A stretch of 11,675 nucleotides of DNA from Rhodocollybia butyracea. Taxonomy: Eukaryota > Basidiomycota > Agaricomycetes > Agaricales > Omphalotaceae. The stretch spans positions 1 to 11,675 of the forward strand of contig JADNRY010001341.1 of the NCBI GenBank assembly GCA_015501585.1, given 5' to 3'. The notes under the pieces are model-generated. The model was not told where the DNA came from, did not search any database, and saw nothing but the letters and a program-made list of their open reading frames with translations. Below are positions 1 to 8,312 of this stretch, one piece after another (the stretch's first letter is position 1; every line of letters starts with the position of its first letter). Made by a program: the position numbers and the translations under genes.

Positions 1-1707
1 AATAAAGCACGTTAAGTTCGAGTACGGGTTCGATCGTCCCACTCGATCCTTATGTTATCCTTACGAGAGCCAAAAGTGACAACGGAGTGACGGCTTGTTA
101 GTAAATATAGTAGCGCATCAGCCCTGAAAGAGGATGAAGCACACTCGCAACTGCAGGTATTCCTGGGGTAACAAAGTCAATGTATTTGAATATGTGTTAT
201 GAAGCTATGGAAGAGAGATGGTGATTGGCTGAAAGGAAGTATTATATCCTCCAGCTGCCTCTTTTGTATTTTAGCATTCTTCTGCAAATTAACTAGTGAA
301 TGATTCAGACAATGTCTTTTTGGCTGATTCGGAAGCTTGAACAACTCGTGCACTGAATGTTCAATAAATTCGGTTTGCTCTCTCTTAAAGTATGCATGAT
401 TAATTGTGTAGAATAAGGCATGGTACTGTCCTTGAGGAAGTGTAAAATATGCACGCCGCAAAATACCTACTAGGAGGCCCTTATTGTCGACTTATTGCGA
501 CTAGCGCGGTACTTACAATTCTGAAATATTCAATTTACGCGTGTCGACGCGCGCCGAAAATGGTGCAATACTGAAGCGTCCGGTGATGGGCATGGCTAGA
601 AACAGCTGTTAAGCCGGGACCTGCCGGACTCAGCGCTTTACCGTGACTTTGATGTGACTTCAGGGTTTGATTGGTATCTGAGTGGGACGGATCGAACAGT
701 ACCTCCGTTAAGTTCAGGCAGACTCAGGCCATAATCTGATCTTTACGTTCCTGAATAAATGGCAGAATACAACTTCGATTGTATTAACGGCTCCCCTATA
801 GTAGCGGAATCCTACGAGGGGCTCAACTTAAAGAAAGTGGAGCAGCGAGCTTCGAGTCGGCTAACAATGGGAAGGTAAGTACAAACCTCCGGGGAGAAGG
901 GCATTTGTAAACCAATAGTAAGATAGCCATAGGAGGTAATAGACCAGTGAATTCCTATTCATCTAATACAGCCAGAGTTCATAGTATTTGCAGCAGTGGC
1001 TTTTGCACACTGCACCAAAATTGAATAAACACCTTGAGTAAGTCACACAACGCTTCGGACAGAACCACTATATATCCTGAGAGACAAGGATAGTTTACAC
1101 TATAGTAGAAAAGGGAAGAACGGATGGTGGTGTAAGAGCATATAGCTATGCGTTATGTCTTGCAACTTTCTTCCCAACTCGTGGAGCCTCAGAATACCCA
1201 AACCGCTGCTTTGGCCACTCTTTCGGCGACAACCTACAGCCTTATCCCTCCTTATCTTTCGAAACCGTAACCTTCAATGTATCGTTTACGCTAAGATCTA
1301 ATCCTACCCCCTACCTGAGTCTCCGGGTGTAAAAACTCATAACTTTTATCTCCGACTATCTTCGCTCGGAATCGCTCCTCAGAGTCTAGTTGAACCTTGG
1401 AACGTATTCGTGTTACTCCGTCACTCTCCGCTGCACTATTTAGTGGAGAATTGCCACTGAGCCGGAAGATTAGATATGTACGGCCGTGTTGATTGCAAAG
1501 AGTTTGGTAATAGTACTAACAGTTAGTGAGGGCTGGCCAGATGCTTGCTTGTAAAGTGAGGTAGACCTTACCAGACAGCGCGTGCTGGACCTTGGTGCTC
1601 CGAGACTCACAAAGGAATCCTTGTTACGCATATCTGCGATGTCAATTAAGAGTTGATTAAAGGGGTTTACGTGGCTGGTGACCTTATAAGGAAGGAAGGA
1701 AGTAAGG

Positions 1708-1728
1708 CGCGGTCCCATTGAGGAACAG
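1708..1728 (+). repeat. 21-bp direct repeat, copy 1
   Basis: This 21-bp word (CGCGGTCCCATTGAGGAACAG) matches 3855-3875 at 20 of 21 positions in the same orientation. Both copies are preceded by a purine-rich GGAA-type tract. The two copies bracket the DUF3533 gene, one about 270 bp before its start codon and one about 50 bp after its stop. The match is longer than expected by chance in a window of this size. I do not know whether it is a mobile-element end, an insertion footprint or a shared regulatory element. Confidence 0.6.
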
Positions 1729-1790
1729 CAGGGAACAGCCCTCAGGGCAGCTCAGGGCGTACTTGGCATCGGCTGGCATCGGTAACTGAA
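1721..1790. repeat. Three consecutive 10-nt tandem duplications
   Basis: Three different short sequences are each duplicated once, side by side, with the same 10-nt spacing: (A)GGAACAGC at 1721-1740, CTCAGGGC at 1741-1759, and TGGCATCGG at 1764-1782. The units are unrelated to one another, so this is not a microsatellite expanded from one motif. No reading frame is associated with it. It overlaps the end of the 21-bp repeat. Confidence 0.75.
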
Positions 1791-1942
1791 AAAAATCCGG
1801 TCATCAAAATTTGCCTTCTAATTCTAATCAGCCTCTAATTATTCCGAGATGGGCGCTTACCGGTAAATCATGTCAGTGTGATGACGAAACTGGATCCCTC
1901 AGTTATTTCATTGTACCTCCTTGTTTACCTTGATCGCAGACG

Positions 1943-1949
1943 TATATAA
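1943..1949 (+). promoter_or_regulatory. TATA box of the DUF3533 gene
   Basis: TATATAA lies 48 bp before the ATG at 1998, followed by a C/A-rich stretch. The arrangement fits a fungal core promoter with a short 5' leader. It also supports choosing 1998 as the start of the gene. Confidence 0.55.
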
Positions 1950-1997
1950 CACCACACCATACTAGGCTTTTCAAACATCCGACATCCCTATTGTACT

Positions 1998-3806
1998 ATG
2001 AGCGACCGACAAACGCTCCGCAGCGATTCCCCGAGTCAACTACCGAACGGAAACAACATGAACTCCACTTACACCAAAGATTCCGCCATTCTCTGCTTCA
2101 TTTACGGACAGAAATCTCAAAGTCGCCCGTAGTATCTACTTTAAAAATGTGCTCAGGGGGTTCTTAAGTCTCGTCGTCGCCATGTTTCCTTATATTCTCG
2201 ATATACTGGGGTGCATTATGGAGAACACCTGCACATAAATTAAACGGCTGGGTTGTAGTAAGTTGATCCATATTTTTACAACGCGCCCCGATCTGACTCT
2301 CATGTTCAGGATTTTGACCAGTCTATCGTAGGAAGCACAGTAGTTCAGGCGTTAGAAGCATCTTCCGCCTCCACAAACATCATATGGAGCCAAGTATCGT
2401 CGTCCAACTTTCTTGGAGGCCCAGCCAAGTCGCGGATGACGTAGTTGAACAAAAGACTTGGGTGGCGGTTGTCGGTATGTTTTAGTTGGATTTGCTCAAT
2501 TACGTGCGGAGAACTCAAGTTGAGAAATGCCCATAGTAAATGCCAATGCCACTTCAAATCTTCAGTCAGCTGTTTTTTTTCGATAGATACTTCCTATAAT
2601 GGCTCGCTCGCCATTACGGTCTATGGAAATCAGGCGCGCAGTGAAAATGGATAGTACGTTATCCTGCTGTACTAGCCTCACTGATCCAGCCATGCTCAAA
2701 TCTGCAATCTAGTAACAACATCATATCACCTACTGTTCAGGCTGTTCTACGAACGACAACTCTGAATTTCGCTCAAACATTTGCTACCGAATTATCTTCT
2801 TCTTCGTCCAATCTAACAAACCTACTCGCCACCGCACCGCAAATCGTCATCCAGCCTATTAGCTTCACCATCGAGAACCTTAAACCTTTTGATATCCCAG
2901 TGTAAACATTCATCGCTTCAGCTACTATCGGTCTCTTCGCTCACAAATGTATTCATAGTGCCACCGCCATGACCTATGTGGGACTCATTTATACCCTCAT
3001 CTTGACTTTCTTTATTGTGGTATGTTACTTTAATTTTACCCGACATACTCTGAAATTCTCGCCTCTAGAACATCTGTCTCTCTGCACGTCAAGTGTCCGG
3101 GGTAGAAATGCACCTTACAACACCTTCTATTATCCTCCTTCGCCTCGCCTCCTCGTTTATCACATATTTCTTCCTCTCTCTATTTTACTCGCTCCTTAGC
3201 AGAGCTTTCCAGGTTGATTTTTCTCGAAAGTGGGTTTTGTCACCTTGGCAGCAGTGTTTGCCAGTCGCTAACCAAAGCATATTAGGTTTGGATCTGCAGG
3301 ATTTGTTATATTCTGGATGTTAAATTGGGCGGGCATGCTCGCCGTCGGATTGGCCCTCGAATCAATGCTCACTTTGTTGACGATCAGAGCTCTTCCTTTT
3401 TCATGCTCTTGCTCATCATCAGTACGCATATGCTTTCTCCCTTCTGGATCCATTGCTGTTGAAGCTGACAAACCCACGTAGGCAATGTCTCTGTGTGCTT
3501 CCTGCCATCGATGTGCTGCCACATGTTTTCCGCTACGGCTACGCGTTCCCGTTCTACAATATTTCGTGTGCTGCGCGAACTATCATTTTTGGCACCAAAA
3601 ATCAGCGTCAGTGCCTTTTGGCGGATATGATTTGCCGATGATGCTGACTCGATATACTTCCCTAGTAAGGACTCAACTTTGGCATCTTGATCGCTTGGGT
3701 GGCACTCTCGTGTATAACATTACCTTTCTTCCAATGGTTCATGAGGAGAAAGCATATCTCTGAATTGAACGGCGCAATGGAGGCTGATGAGAAGGTCCGG
3801 GACTAA
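1998..3806 (+). CDS. SNG1-like DUF3533 membrane protein, nine exons, six single-base frame breaks
   Basis: Family members are multi-pass membrane proteins. Yeast SNG1 is linked to nitrosoguanidine resistance; the exact transport role is unclear. Exons: 1998-2257, 2310-2474, 2537-2653, 2713-2901, 2959-3019, 3069-3229, 3286-3421, 3482-3606, 3670-3806; introns are 49-63 nt, all GT..AG. About 450 residues: a short cytoplasmic N-terminus, one membrane segment (~48-68, ending IYWGALWRTPAHKLNGWVV), a long outer loop with DFDQSIVGS, TWVAVVVNANATSNL and YNGSLAITVYGNQARSENG, then five membrane segments (~249-425) including VGLIYTLILTFF, LRLASSFITYFFLSLFY, MLNWAGMLAVGLALES and PHVFRYGYAFPFYN. The frame slips by one base at about 2069-2079 (extra), 2189-2191 (extra T), 2420-2422 (missing), T8 at 2573-2580 (missing T), T5 at 3397-3401 (missing T) and 3505-3506 (missing C). 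With these counted, the exons total 1353 nt, exactly 451 codons. Family assignment is firm from many conserved blocks. Whether the breaks are sequencing errors or real decay is open; the last acceptor (3669, AAG) is the least certain junction. Confidence 0.88.
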
Positions 3807-3854
3807 TCTTTCGGCGAGCTGGAGCGCTCTGACGCTCAGGGAAAGGGAAACCGA

Positions 3855-3875
3855 CGCGGTCCCATTTAGGAACAG
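3855..3875 (+). repeat. 21-bp direct repeat, copy 2
   Basis: This copy differs from 1708-1728 at one position (CCCATTTAGG against CCCATTGAGG). It lies 48 bp past the DUF3533 stop codon, so it is probably inside or just after the 3' untranslated region. The similarity falls off on both sides. Confidence 0.6.
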
Positions 3876-4378
3876 TCAGGTCTCAGAGTGGATCATAAAT
3901 CATACTTGTATTTTAGCTGCGTAGAGCACATTTGATTTACTAATCAAGTATCATACTACACCGCAACGTAAAACACCACACTCTAAATTCTCTTTTATGC
4001 ACCACTCGAGCACCGCGCTTCCCGCGCCAGTGCTGACAAGTTGTCATTATACCAAGTATGTACATGAAAATCTATCCACGCTCGTCGATGACCGCTTTTT
4101 CAATTGTTATAAAGCTGTTGAGATCGAGTTTTTTTGCCACGGCTGTGCAGTGCACTGACTGGTGAAAGATGCTTTGCAAGTGACCTATGTTGGTATGACA
4201 GCAGGGGATAGTCTGGAAAACCTAACGGGTTGTCCCTGCTCGTTTGCCTCAAACTCGAGCCTCTGACTCGTGGGCCCAGATCAAAACAATAACTTTATGC
4301 GAGTGCCCATTTTAGCTTATTAGGCGCCAGCGACCAGCGCCCACATGGTGCTCAGCCACAACTTGTTTGTTGATGGAG

Positions 4379-4416
4379 GACTTTCACAGACTTTCACCTG
4401 CTTTCATATTTTCACT
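4379..4416. repeat. CTTTCA repeat with 10-nt spacing
   Basis: GACTTTCACA, GACTTTCACC and TGCTTTCATA follow one another directly at a 10-nt period, trailed by a looser TTTTCACTGC. It is non-coding as far as I can see and has the same period as the duplications at 1721-1790. Confidence 0.65.
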
Positions 4417-4673
4417 GCTGCTGTGATCGTGATCCACGTGGAGGCCGTTTTTTGATCGGTATCAGGATCATCAGTCCAGCCTTCTAACTTCTGCCCTCAC
4501 TGAAGTGTTCAGAAGCCACCCGAGTCGAGACGGAGATAACTTCTAGCAAAATCTCATTTAGCCACCCTCTCAAGGTCGTTGCACGTTTCATCCAAACAAC
4601 GGGCGCGCTCCGGAATTTATCAGTCAAGAATGTATCTCCTATATGTCTCGTCACCTTCACTGATCTACCCGCA

Positions 4674-4691
4674 CCAGTGCAAATGCACTGG
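4674..4691. repeat. Perfect 8-bp inverted repeat, 2-nt spacer
   Basis: CCAGTGCA and TGCACTGG flank AA, giving an 18-bp dyad that could bind a dimeric factor or form a small hairpin. It has no T-tract, and terminator hairpins of the bacterial type are not expected in a fungus. Its position about 360 bp before the DUF6593 start codon gives a weak hint of a regulatory site, nothing more. Confidence 0.4.
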
Positions 4692-5053
4692 ACTGTATTT
4701 TTCGCACTGCCCACTATTTCTTGCCATCTTTGTCAGTTGAACCAAGTCCGATATATTTCCCTTGTTCTCAACGAGGATACTTCCTTTCTGGTTTTTGAGC
4801 GTATACCGAGTTGGCCGACGATGGATAAACTTCTACCGTAGACGCCTATGCTTGCAAGGTACTATAAGATGTGGCCAAACAAAATCTCAAATTAGCATTG
4901 ATACAAACAACTTCAGCTTCCTTAGACTTTTACAGGCATACTTAATCATGTCTAATCCTTTCTCTGCATGGGTCTTACAATAATGATGCACACACGCGTC
5001 CATCTCCCACCCTTGGCGCGCTTCCATCGTCGGGCTCTACCTCCACTGATTTC

Positions 5054-5641
5054 ATGACGTTTCTACTTTACTTCGCTAAACACCACTATATTGAACTGCA
5101 CTCTGACTGCGCCTAATGGCCAGCCTTATCTCTACGTCACCACCGATCCATCGGTTCCAGGCTACAGCGTCTTTAAGACTGCGGATGGTCGAAGCGTAGC
5201 TTTAGTTGAATGGAATCAACGGAGTGCTCAAGTTGAAATCCGTGGCACCCTGCACAAGCAACAGGCTTCTCAGTACATGAGACTCTCTCCCGATAGAAGG
5301 TAACTTATCTTTTTTCCAGTATTTCCTTGATTCCCAGAACCTGATTAGTGTCGTCAGATTCCGGATTATGACTCTTGCAGGCCAGGAGTATGCATGGGTT
5401 CCTCGGGATAATACAATCTGCGTACGCGTCTTTTGCTGTCCCTCTGAATGTCGATTACTTATCCGTTCAACAGATGTTAAAGTAAACAGCTCTAATGCTG
5501 CCTGCTTGGCAAAACTGTCGAGAGAGCAAAGGCAATTTCCGATTGGATGTATCTCCGAGTGTCATGCAGAATGGCCTTTTGACACCAGCCGTGCTGGGAG
5601 CGGTGTTGCTACAGAGTGGCCGTCGCATTGATTCTGATTAG
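5054..5641 (+). CDS. DUF6593 domain protein, three exons, frame breaks
   Basis: DUF6593 proteins are small, function unknown, and common in mushroom-forming fungi; the fold may resemble lipid-binding LURP/tubby-like proteins, which I offer only as a guess. Exons: 5054-5299, 5358-5421, 5474-5641; introns 58 and 52 nt, GT..AG. The start ATG at 5054 gives MTF, then the frame must drop one T of TTT (5060-5062) to read YFTSLNTTILNCTLTAPNGQ, the typical start of the family (YFTS..N..L). Further family-like blocks are YLYVTT, ALVEWNQ, DRRFRIMTLAGQEYAWVPRD and, at the end, RLDVSPSVMQNGLLTPAVL, with stop at 5639. Spliced exons total 477 nt after the one-base correction (158 residues). In exon 3 the straight reading meets a TAA at 5483. 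The frame one base off reads VNSSNAACLAKLSRE instead, so a compensating pair of slips, near 5474 and near 5518-5526, is likely. The family call is good; the exon 3 sequence between residues 103 and 120 is uncertain. Confidence 0.72.
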
Positions 5642-6200
5642 GATTGGTACCACCATTGTTGTCTCTCATGCATCGTTGAACTGGTTCAGAACGATTACTG
5701 CTACTACGACCATGACTACGACTCCTAACGACCTTTGACATTTTGCAACTGTAGCTTTATTTATCTGCTTTTTCACTGTATTACTATTTCTATGTAGTGT
5801 TAGTCATTAGTATGTATCATTAGCCCACACCATTAACGATTGCTTGTTTTTGTAGATACTTCAGCCATGTACATAGATCGTATTATAGATTTTAATAATT
5901 TATGATTGACCACTTCTGAGTCTATGATTTTCAGCTCTAAGCAATGAACAAGAAAACAGTTTTATGTTGGACACCACAGCGAAGACTGCCCAGCATGTGA
6001 CATCACAAATCTTCGTGGACCTCTTCGAAGTGTACAACGGACCCACCCACGAGTTTTTTCGCTTTGAATTGAATCGTCGCACGCTGGGTCACCCGATTGC
6101 CCTAGCGCGTGGAGACATAGCATGGAGCTATTTCTAGTTCGCGCTGAGCTGTCATCCATTACCTCAGTTCCCCCACCGTATCCGACCATCTCGATTAAAC
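5642..6200. other. Intergenic region before the HAD hydrolase gene
   Basis: This holds the 3' flank of the DUF6593 gene (AT-rich around 5750-5910) and the upstream region of the hydrolase gene. Two overlapping minus-strand open frames (6216-5962 and 6082-5900) resemble no family I know. I see no clear TATA box close to 6201. Confidence 0.5.
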
Positions 6201-7175
6201 ATGCCCAGAGACGCACCTAAACTGACCGACTTCAAGGTTCTCGTTTTCGATGTCTACGCCACTCTGGTTGTATGTCATATTGTCTTCTTCTGATAGCTAC
6301 TGCTTACTACCACTTTGCTGCTAGGATTGGGAGAAAGGGATATACGAAAACCTCAGGCCGCTACTGTCCAAATATCCTGTATCCTCACACTGGTCACGTA
6401 GGCAAACACTTGAGGCATATCAAGCCGTTGAGCTCGACCTTCAAGCAAAGAATCCGCAACTGCTTTACTGTGACATTCTAGCCAAAACACACGAAGTGAT
6501 GGAGGAAAGGCTGAGGGCGGCTTCTGGATACCCATAGAAACCTCCACTTCGAATGGTGGTCCTGCTCTGTTCGACAGCTCCGGTGCATCCACCTCCAATC
6601 AATCAACACCGGCGCCACTCGCTGATAAGCATGTCAGATTCGGGGAGTCCATTAAAGACTGGCCAGTTTTCCCGGATAGCTCCGCAGCTCTTCATGAACT
6701 TTCGAAATACTACAAGCTTGTCGTATTGTCGAACGTTGACCGTAAAATCTTTCGCCTACACCCTCGCTGAATTGTCCGAAGGAGAATCGTCAACGGCAGA
6801 AGTCTATTCCCCCCCGAATCCAATTCAGACTATTGGTTCCCTCAGCGTACTCCTGGATCGAAATCACCGTTCACGCTTATTTTGACCGCACAGGACGTAG
6901 GCAGTTATAAACCAGATTTGAATGGATTCAAGGTTGCTCTAGATGTTATTCAGAAGGACCCAGCGTTGAATAACACACCAAAGGATCAGGTCCTTTGGGT
7001 TGCTCAGAGTGACGTTGGCGATCTGAACCCAGCGAGCCAACTAGGGATTGCCACTGTCTTTATTGATCGTAAAGACGCACGAATGGGCTTTATTTCCGGC
7101 AAGGACCCTTCCTATACCTGGAAATTCGATACATTGGCAGAGATGGTCGAAGCTGTGGCGAAAGAGACCAACTGA
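6201..7175 (+). CDS. Type II haloacid dehalogenase-like HAD hydrolase, two exons, three frame breaks
   Basis: This HAD-superfamily group uses an Asp nucleophile; L-2-haloacid dehalogenases convert 2-haloacids to 2-hydroxyacids, though many fungal members have unknown substrates. Exons: 6201-6269 and 6325-7175, with a 55-nt GTATGT..TAG intron exactly after FDVYATLV and before DWEKGIYENL, a join inside motif I. Predicted key residues are nucleophile Asp17 and Thr21 in FDVYATLV, an Arg in SHWSRRQ, Ser-Asn in VVLSNVDR (motif II), Lys in SYKPDLNGF (motif III), and the VAQSDVGDLNPASQLGIATV segment (motif IV). The frame slips at GG 6526-6527 (missing G), A4 at 6744-6747 (extra A) and C7 at 6809-6815 (missing C), all base runs. 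Corrected, it gives 306 residues. That is longer than the usual 220-250, partly because of a Ser/Thr/Gly/Pro-rich insert of about 30 residues (6536-6625) before HVRFGESIKDWPVFP. No signal peptide, so probably cytosolic. It is convergent with the RNase H2 gene, 102 bp away. Confidence 0.88.
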
Positions 7176-7277
7176 GATATAATCATCGTAATTGGTGGTC
7201 ATTAGAACATGACCGGTATTATACACGAATACTAAGCCCTTTACTTTGGCGCTTGATGAAGCTAAACGCGATGCAAT

Positions 7278-8060
7278 TCAGTCTCGACCTAATCTTAGCA
7301 GAAAGTAAAAACGCACCACGTTCGCAATCTTCATCCATTCCCCAATCGACGAGAGATACTCGTCTTTCCCCGTATCGACAGGTATATCGGGATGCCATAA
7401 TACAAACGACTTGAACTGTGACGAGGGCACAAGTTCCAAGGTGCTTTGTACCTCATCGGTCTCCTCTTCATCTACATCCATCGTTTCTTCTTCATCGGTT
7501 TTGCGTGACCGTGTTGAGCGACGGGTGGATTTCCTTTCCTCCTGCTTCGTCGCTTTTCCCTTTCCTTTCCCTTTGGCTAAAGCGCCGGGCTCTTCGTCGT
7601 CAGAACGAAAGACGACACCTGTGTAGCCTTCCGGAAGATCAACTTTCAAGCCATGGACCGTGCGACCTCGGAATGTAGATGTAAATCGGGGCTGGGAGTC
7701 GGATGAGATCAAAGTTATGCCTGATTCGCCAGGTTTGTCCTCTGTGCTGGATGATGAAGCGCCATTCTGTTCGGAAGGTTCGGAAGAGGCCACTTCAGGT
7801 TTCGAGCTCGCGTCCTCTGCATCTGCAGACGTTTCTTCGCCGTTCTTTTCACTAGAGTTATCAACGGAAGCCTCAGGACATCCGACATGAGTTTTCGCAT
7901 CCTCTACGCGAAAGTACGTCGAAACTGGTGCTGGACCCGTATACGAGATATGAAAAGGCATAAGATAAGGGGTACATTGAGAAATCACTTTGGAGACGGA
8001 TGAGGCAATGGATATCCGTGAGTGTCTTTTGGGAACTGGAGCTTTGGTCGAAGAAACCAT
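7278..8060 (-). CDS. RNASEH2C: Ribonuclease H2 subunit C
   Basis: This is the non-catalytic C subunit (Ylr154w/RNH203 type) of RNase H2. The enzyme removes ribonucleotides from DNA and RNA from RNA:DNA hybrids in the nucleus; C pairs with B to form the scaffold for catalytic subunit A. One exon, 260 residues. The conserved blocks are LMPFHISYTGPAPVSTYF (33-50), FRGRTVHGLKVDLPEGYTGV (130-149) and FVLWHPDIPVD to LSSIGEWMKIANV (219-248). Between them are acidic Ser/Glu-rich (61-115) and Lys/Arg then Glu-rich (163-205) low-complexity stretches; GKGKGKATK and RRSTRSRK look like nuclear localisation signals. I chose the ATG at 8060 because it starts shortly before the first conserved block; an in-frame ATG at 8156 would add 32 residues with no family similarity. 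The last dozen residues (RFYFLLRLGRD) are not family-like, so the true end may differ by a small slip or intron. Unlike its neighbours, its frame is intact. Confidence 0.85.
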   Translation of the reverse strand: MVSSTKAPVPKRHSRISIASSVSKVISQCTPYLMPFHISYTGPAPVSTYFRVEDAKTHVGCPEASVDNSSEKNGEETSADAEDASSKPEVASSEPSEQNGASSSSTEDKPGESGITLISSDSQPRFTSTFRGRTVHGLKVDLPEGYTGVVFRSDDEEPGALAKGKGKGKATKQEERKSTRRSTRSRKTDEEETMDVDEEETDEVQSTLELVPSSQFKSFVLWHPDIPVDTGKDEYLSSIGEWMKIANVVRFYFLLRLGRD

Positions 8061-8312
8061 GGTGGTTAAAAGAGAACAACGCGCTTGTGACGCAGTCACG
8101 TGGCTATCGATCGAGTTGAGTGACGGTCGGCTGTCCAAGCTGAGTCCCACACACACCTCTTACTTGGTCAAGTACTCTTAAACTGACCAGCTTCGTTTCA
8201 TTATGACTCGTTAAGTACACACAGAAATAATCGGCGCCTTGAATGCGGTTGTTGCGGAGGCCGACTTGACCCTGATTAATAATCCATCCACCTCGCTTTT
8301 TGGTTCTCGTCT
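8061..8312. promoter_or_regulatory. Divergent promoter region, RNase H2C / MFS transporter
   Basis: The two genes point away from each other with 252 bp between their start codons, so both promoters must lie here or extend into the genes. An AT-rich ATTAATAATC is at about 8275, roughly 35 bp before the transporter ATG, and could be its TATA-like element. A near-inverted pair TGGTCAAG / CTGACCA sits at 8165-8190. No operator can be named. Confidence 0.45.

Larger units (their letters stand above)
1..1997. other. Intergenic region with no supported gene
   Basis: I see no open frame here that resembles a known protein family or has a convincing exon-intron layout. On the minus strand, 461 to 177 is open for 94 codons and reads somewhat protein-like, but I recognise no motif. 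On the plus strand, 1149-1271 is open for 40 codons from an ATG and is also unrecognised. The stretch 800-1450 has scattered TATA-like words and stop codons in all frames, so an old, degenerate transposon or LTR is possible but not shown. The right end holds the short repeats and promoter listed separately. Confidence 0.5.
3807..5053. other. Intergenic region between the DUF3533 and DUF6593 genes
   Basis: No gene is supported in this 1.2-kb stretch. It holds the second 21-bp repeat copy, a 10-nt-period CTTTCA repeat (4379-4416) and a perfect 18-bp palindrome-like hairpin (4674-4691). On the minus strand, 4714 to 4484 is open for about 76 codons, extendable slightly upstream, and looks mildly protein-like, but I recognise no motif and no splice pattern. 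Stop codons are frequent in the plus-strand frames. Confidence 0.45.

Noticed and set aside
15..50. T-arm-like GGTTCGATC suggesting the 3' end of a tRNA
   Set aside because: The flanking bases do not form a five-pair T stem or an acceptor stem, and no anticodon arm can be placed upstream because the window begins here.
1470..1718. Possible LTR on the minus strand starting TGTTCC near the 21-bp repeat, with a TATAAGG box
   Set aside because: The second copy of the 21-bp word is next to the DUF3533 stop codon with no LTR-like sequence following it, and no retrotransposon protein, primer-binding site or polypurine tract is visible.
2345..2557. 70-codon minus-strand open frame over the DUF3533 exons
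   Set aside because: It is the antisense of exons 2 and 3 (and their intron) of the DUF3533 gene, which has clear family motifs on the plus strand.
2654..2712. Apparent frameshift with TAG and TAA stops inside the DUF3533 gene
   Set aside because: It is a 59-nt GTACGT..TCTAG intron; splicing gives a continuous ARSENGYNNIISP reading.
7411..7900. Plus-strand open frames opposite the RNase H2C gene
   Set aside because: Their Ser-rich translations come from the complement of Glu/Ser/Lys codons in the low-complexity parts of RNase H2C; only the minus strand carries conserved blocks.
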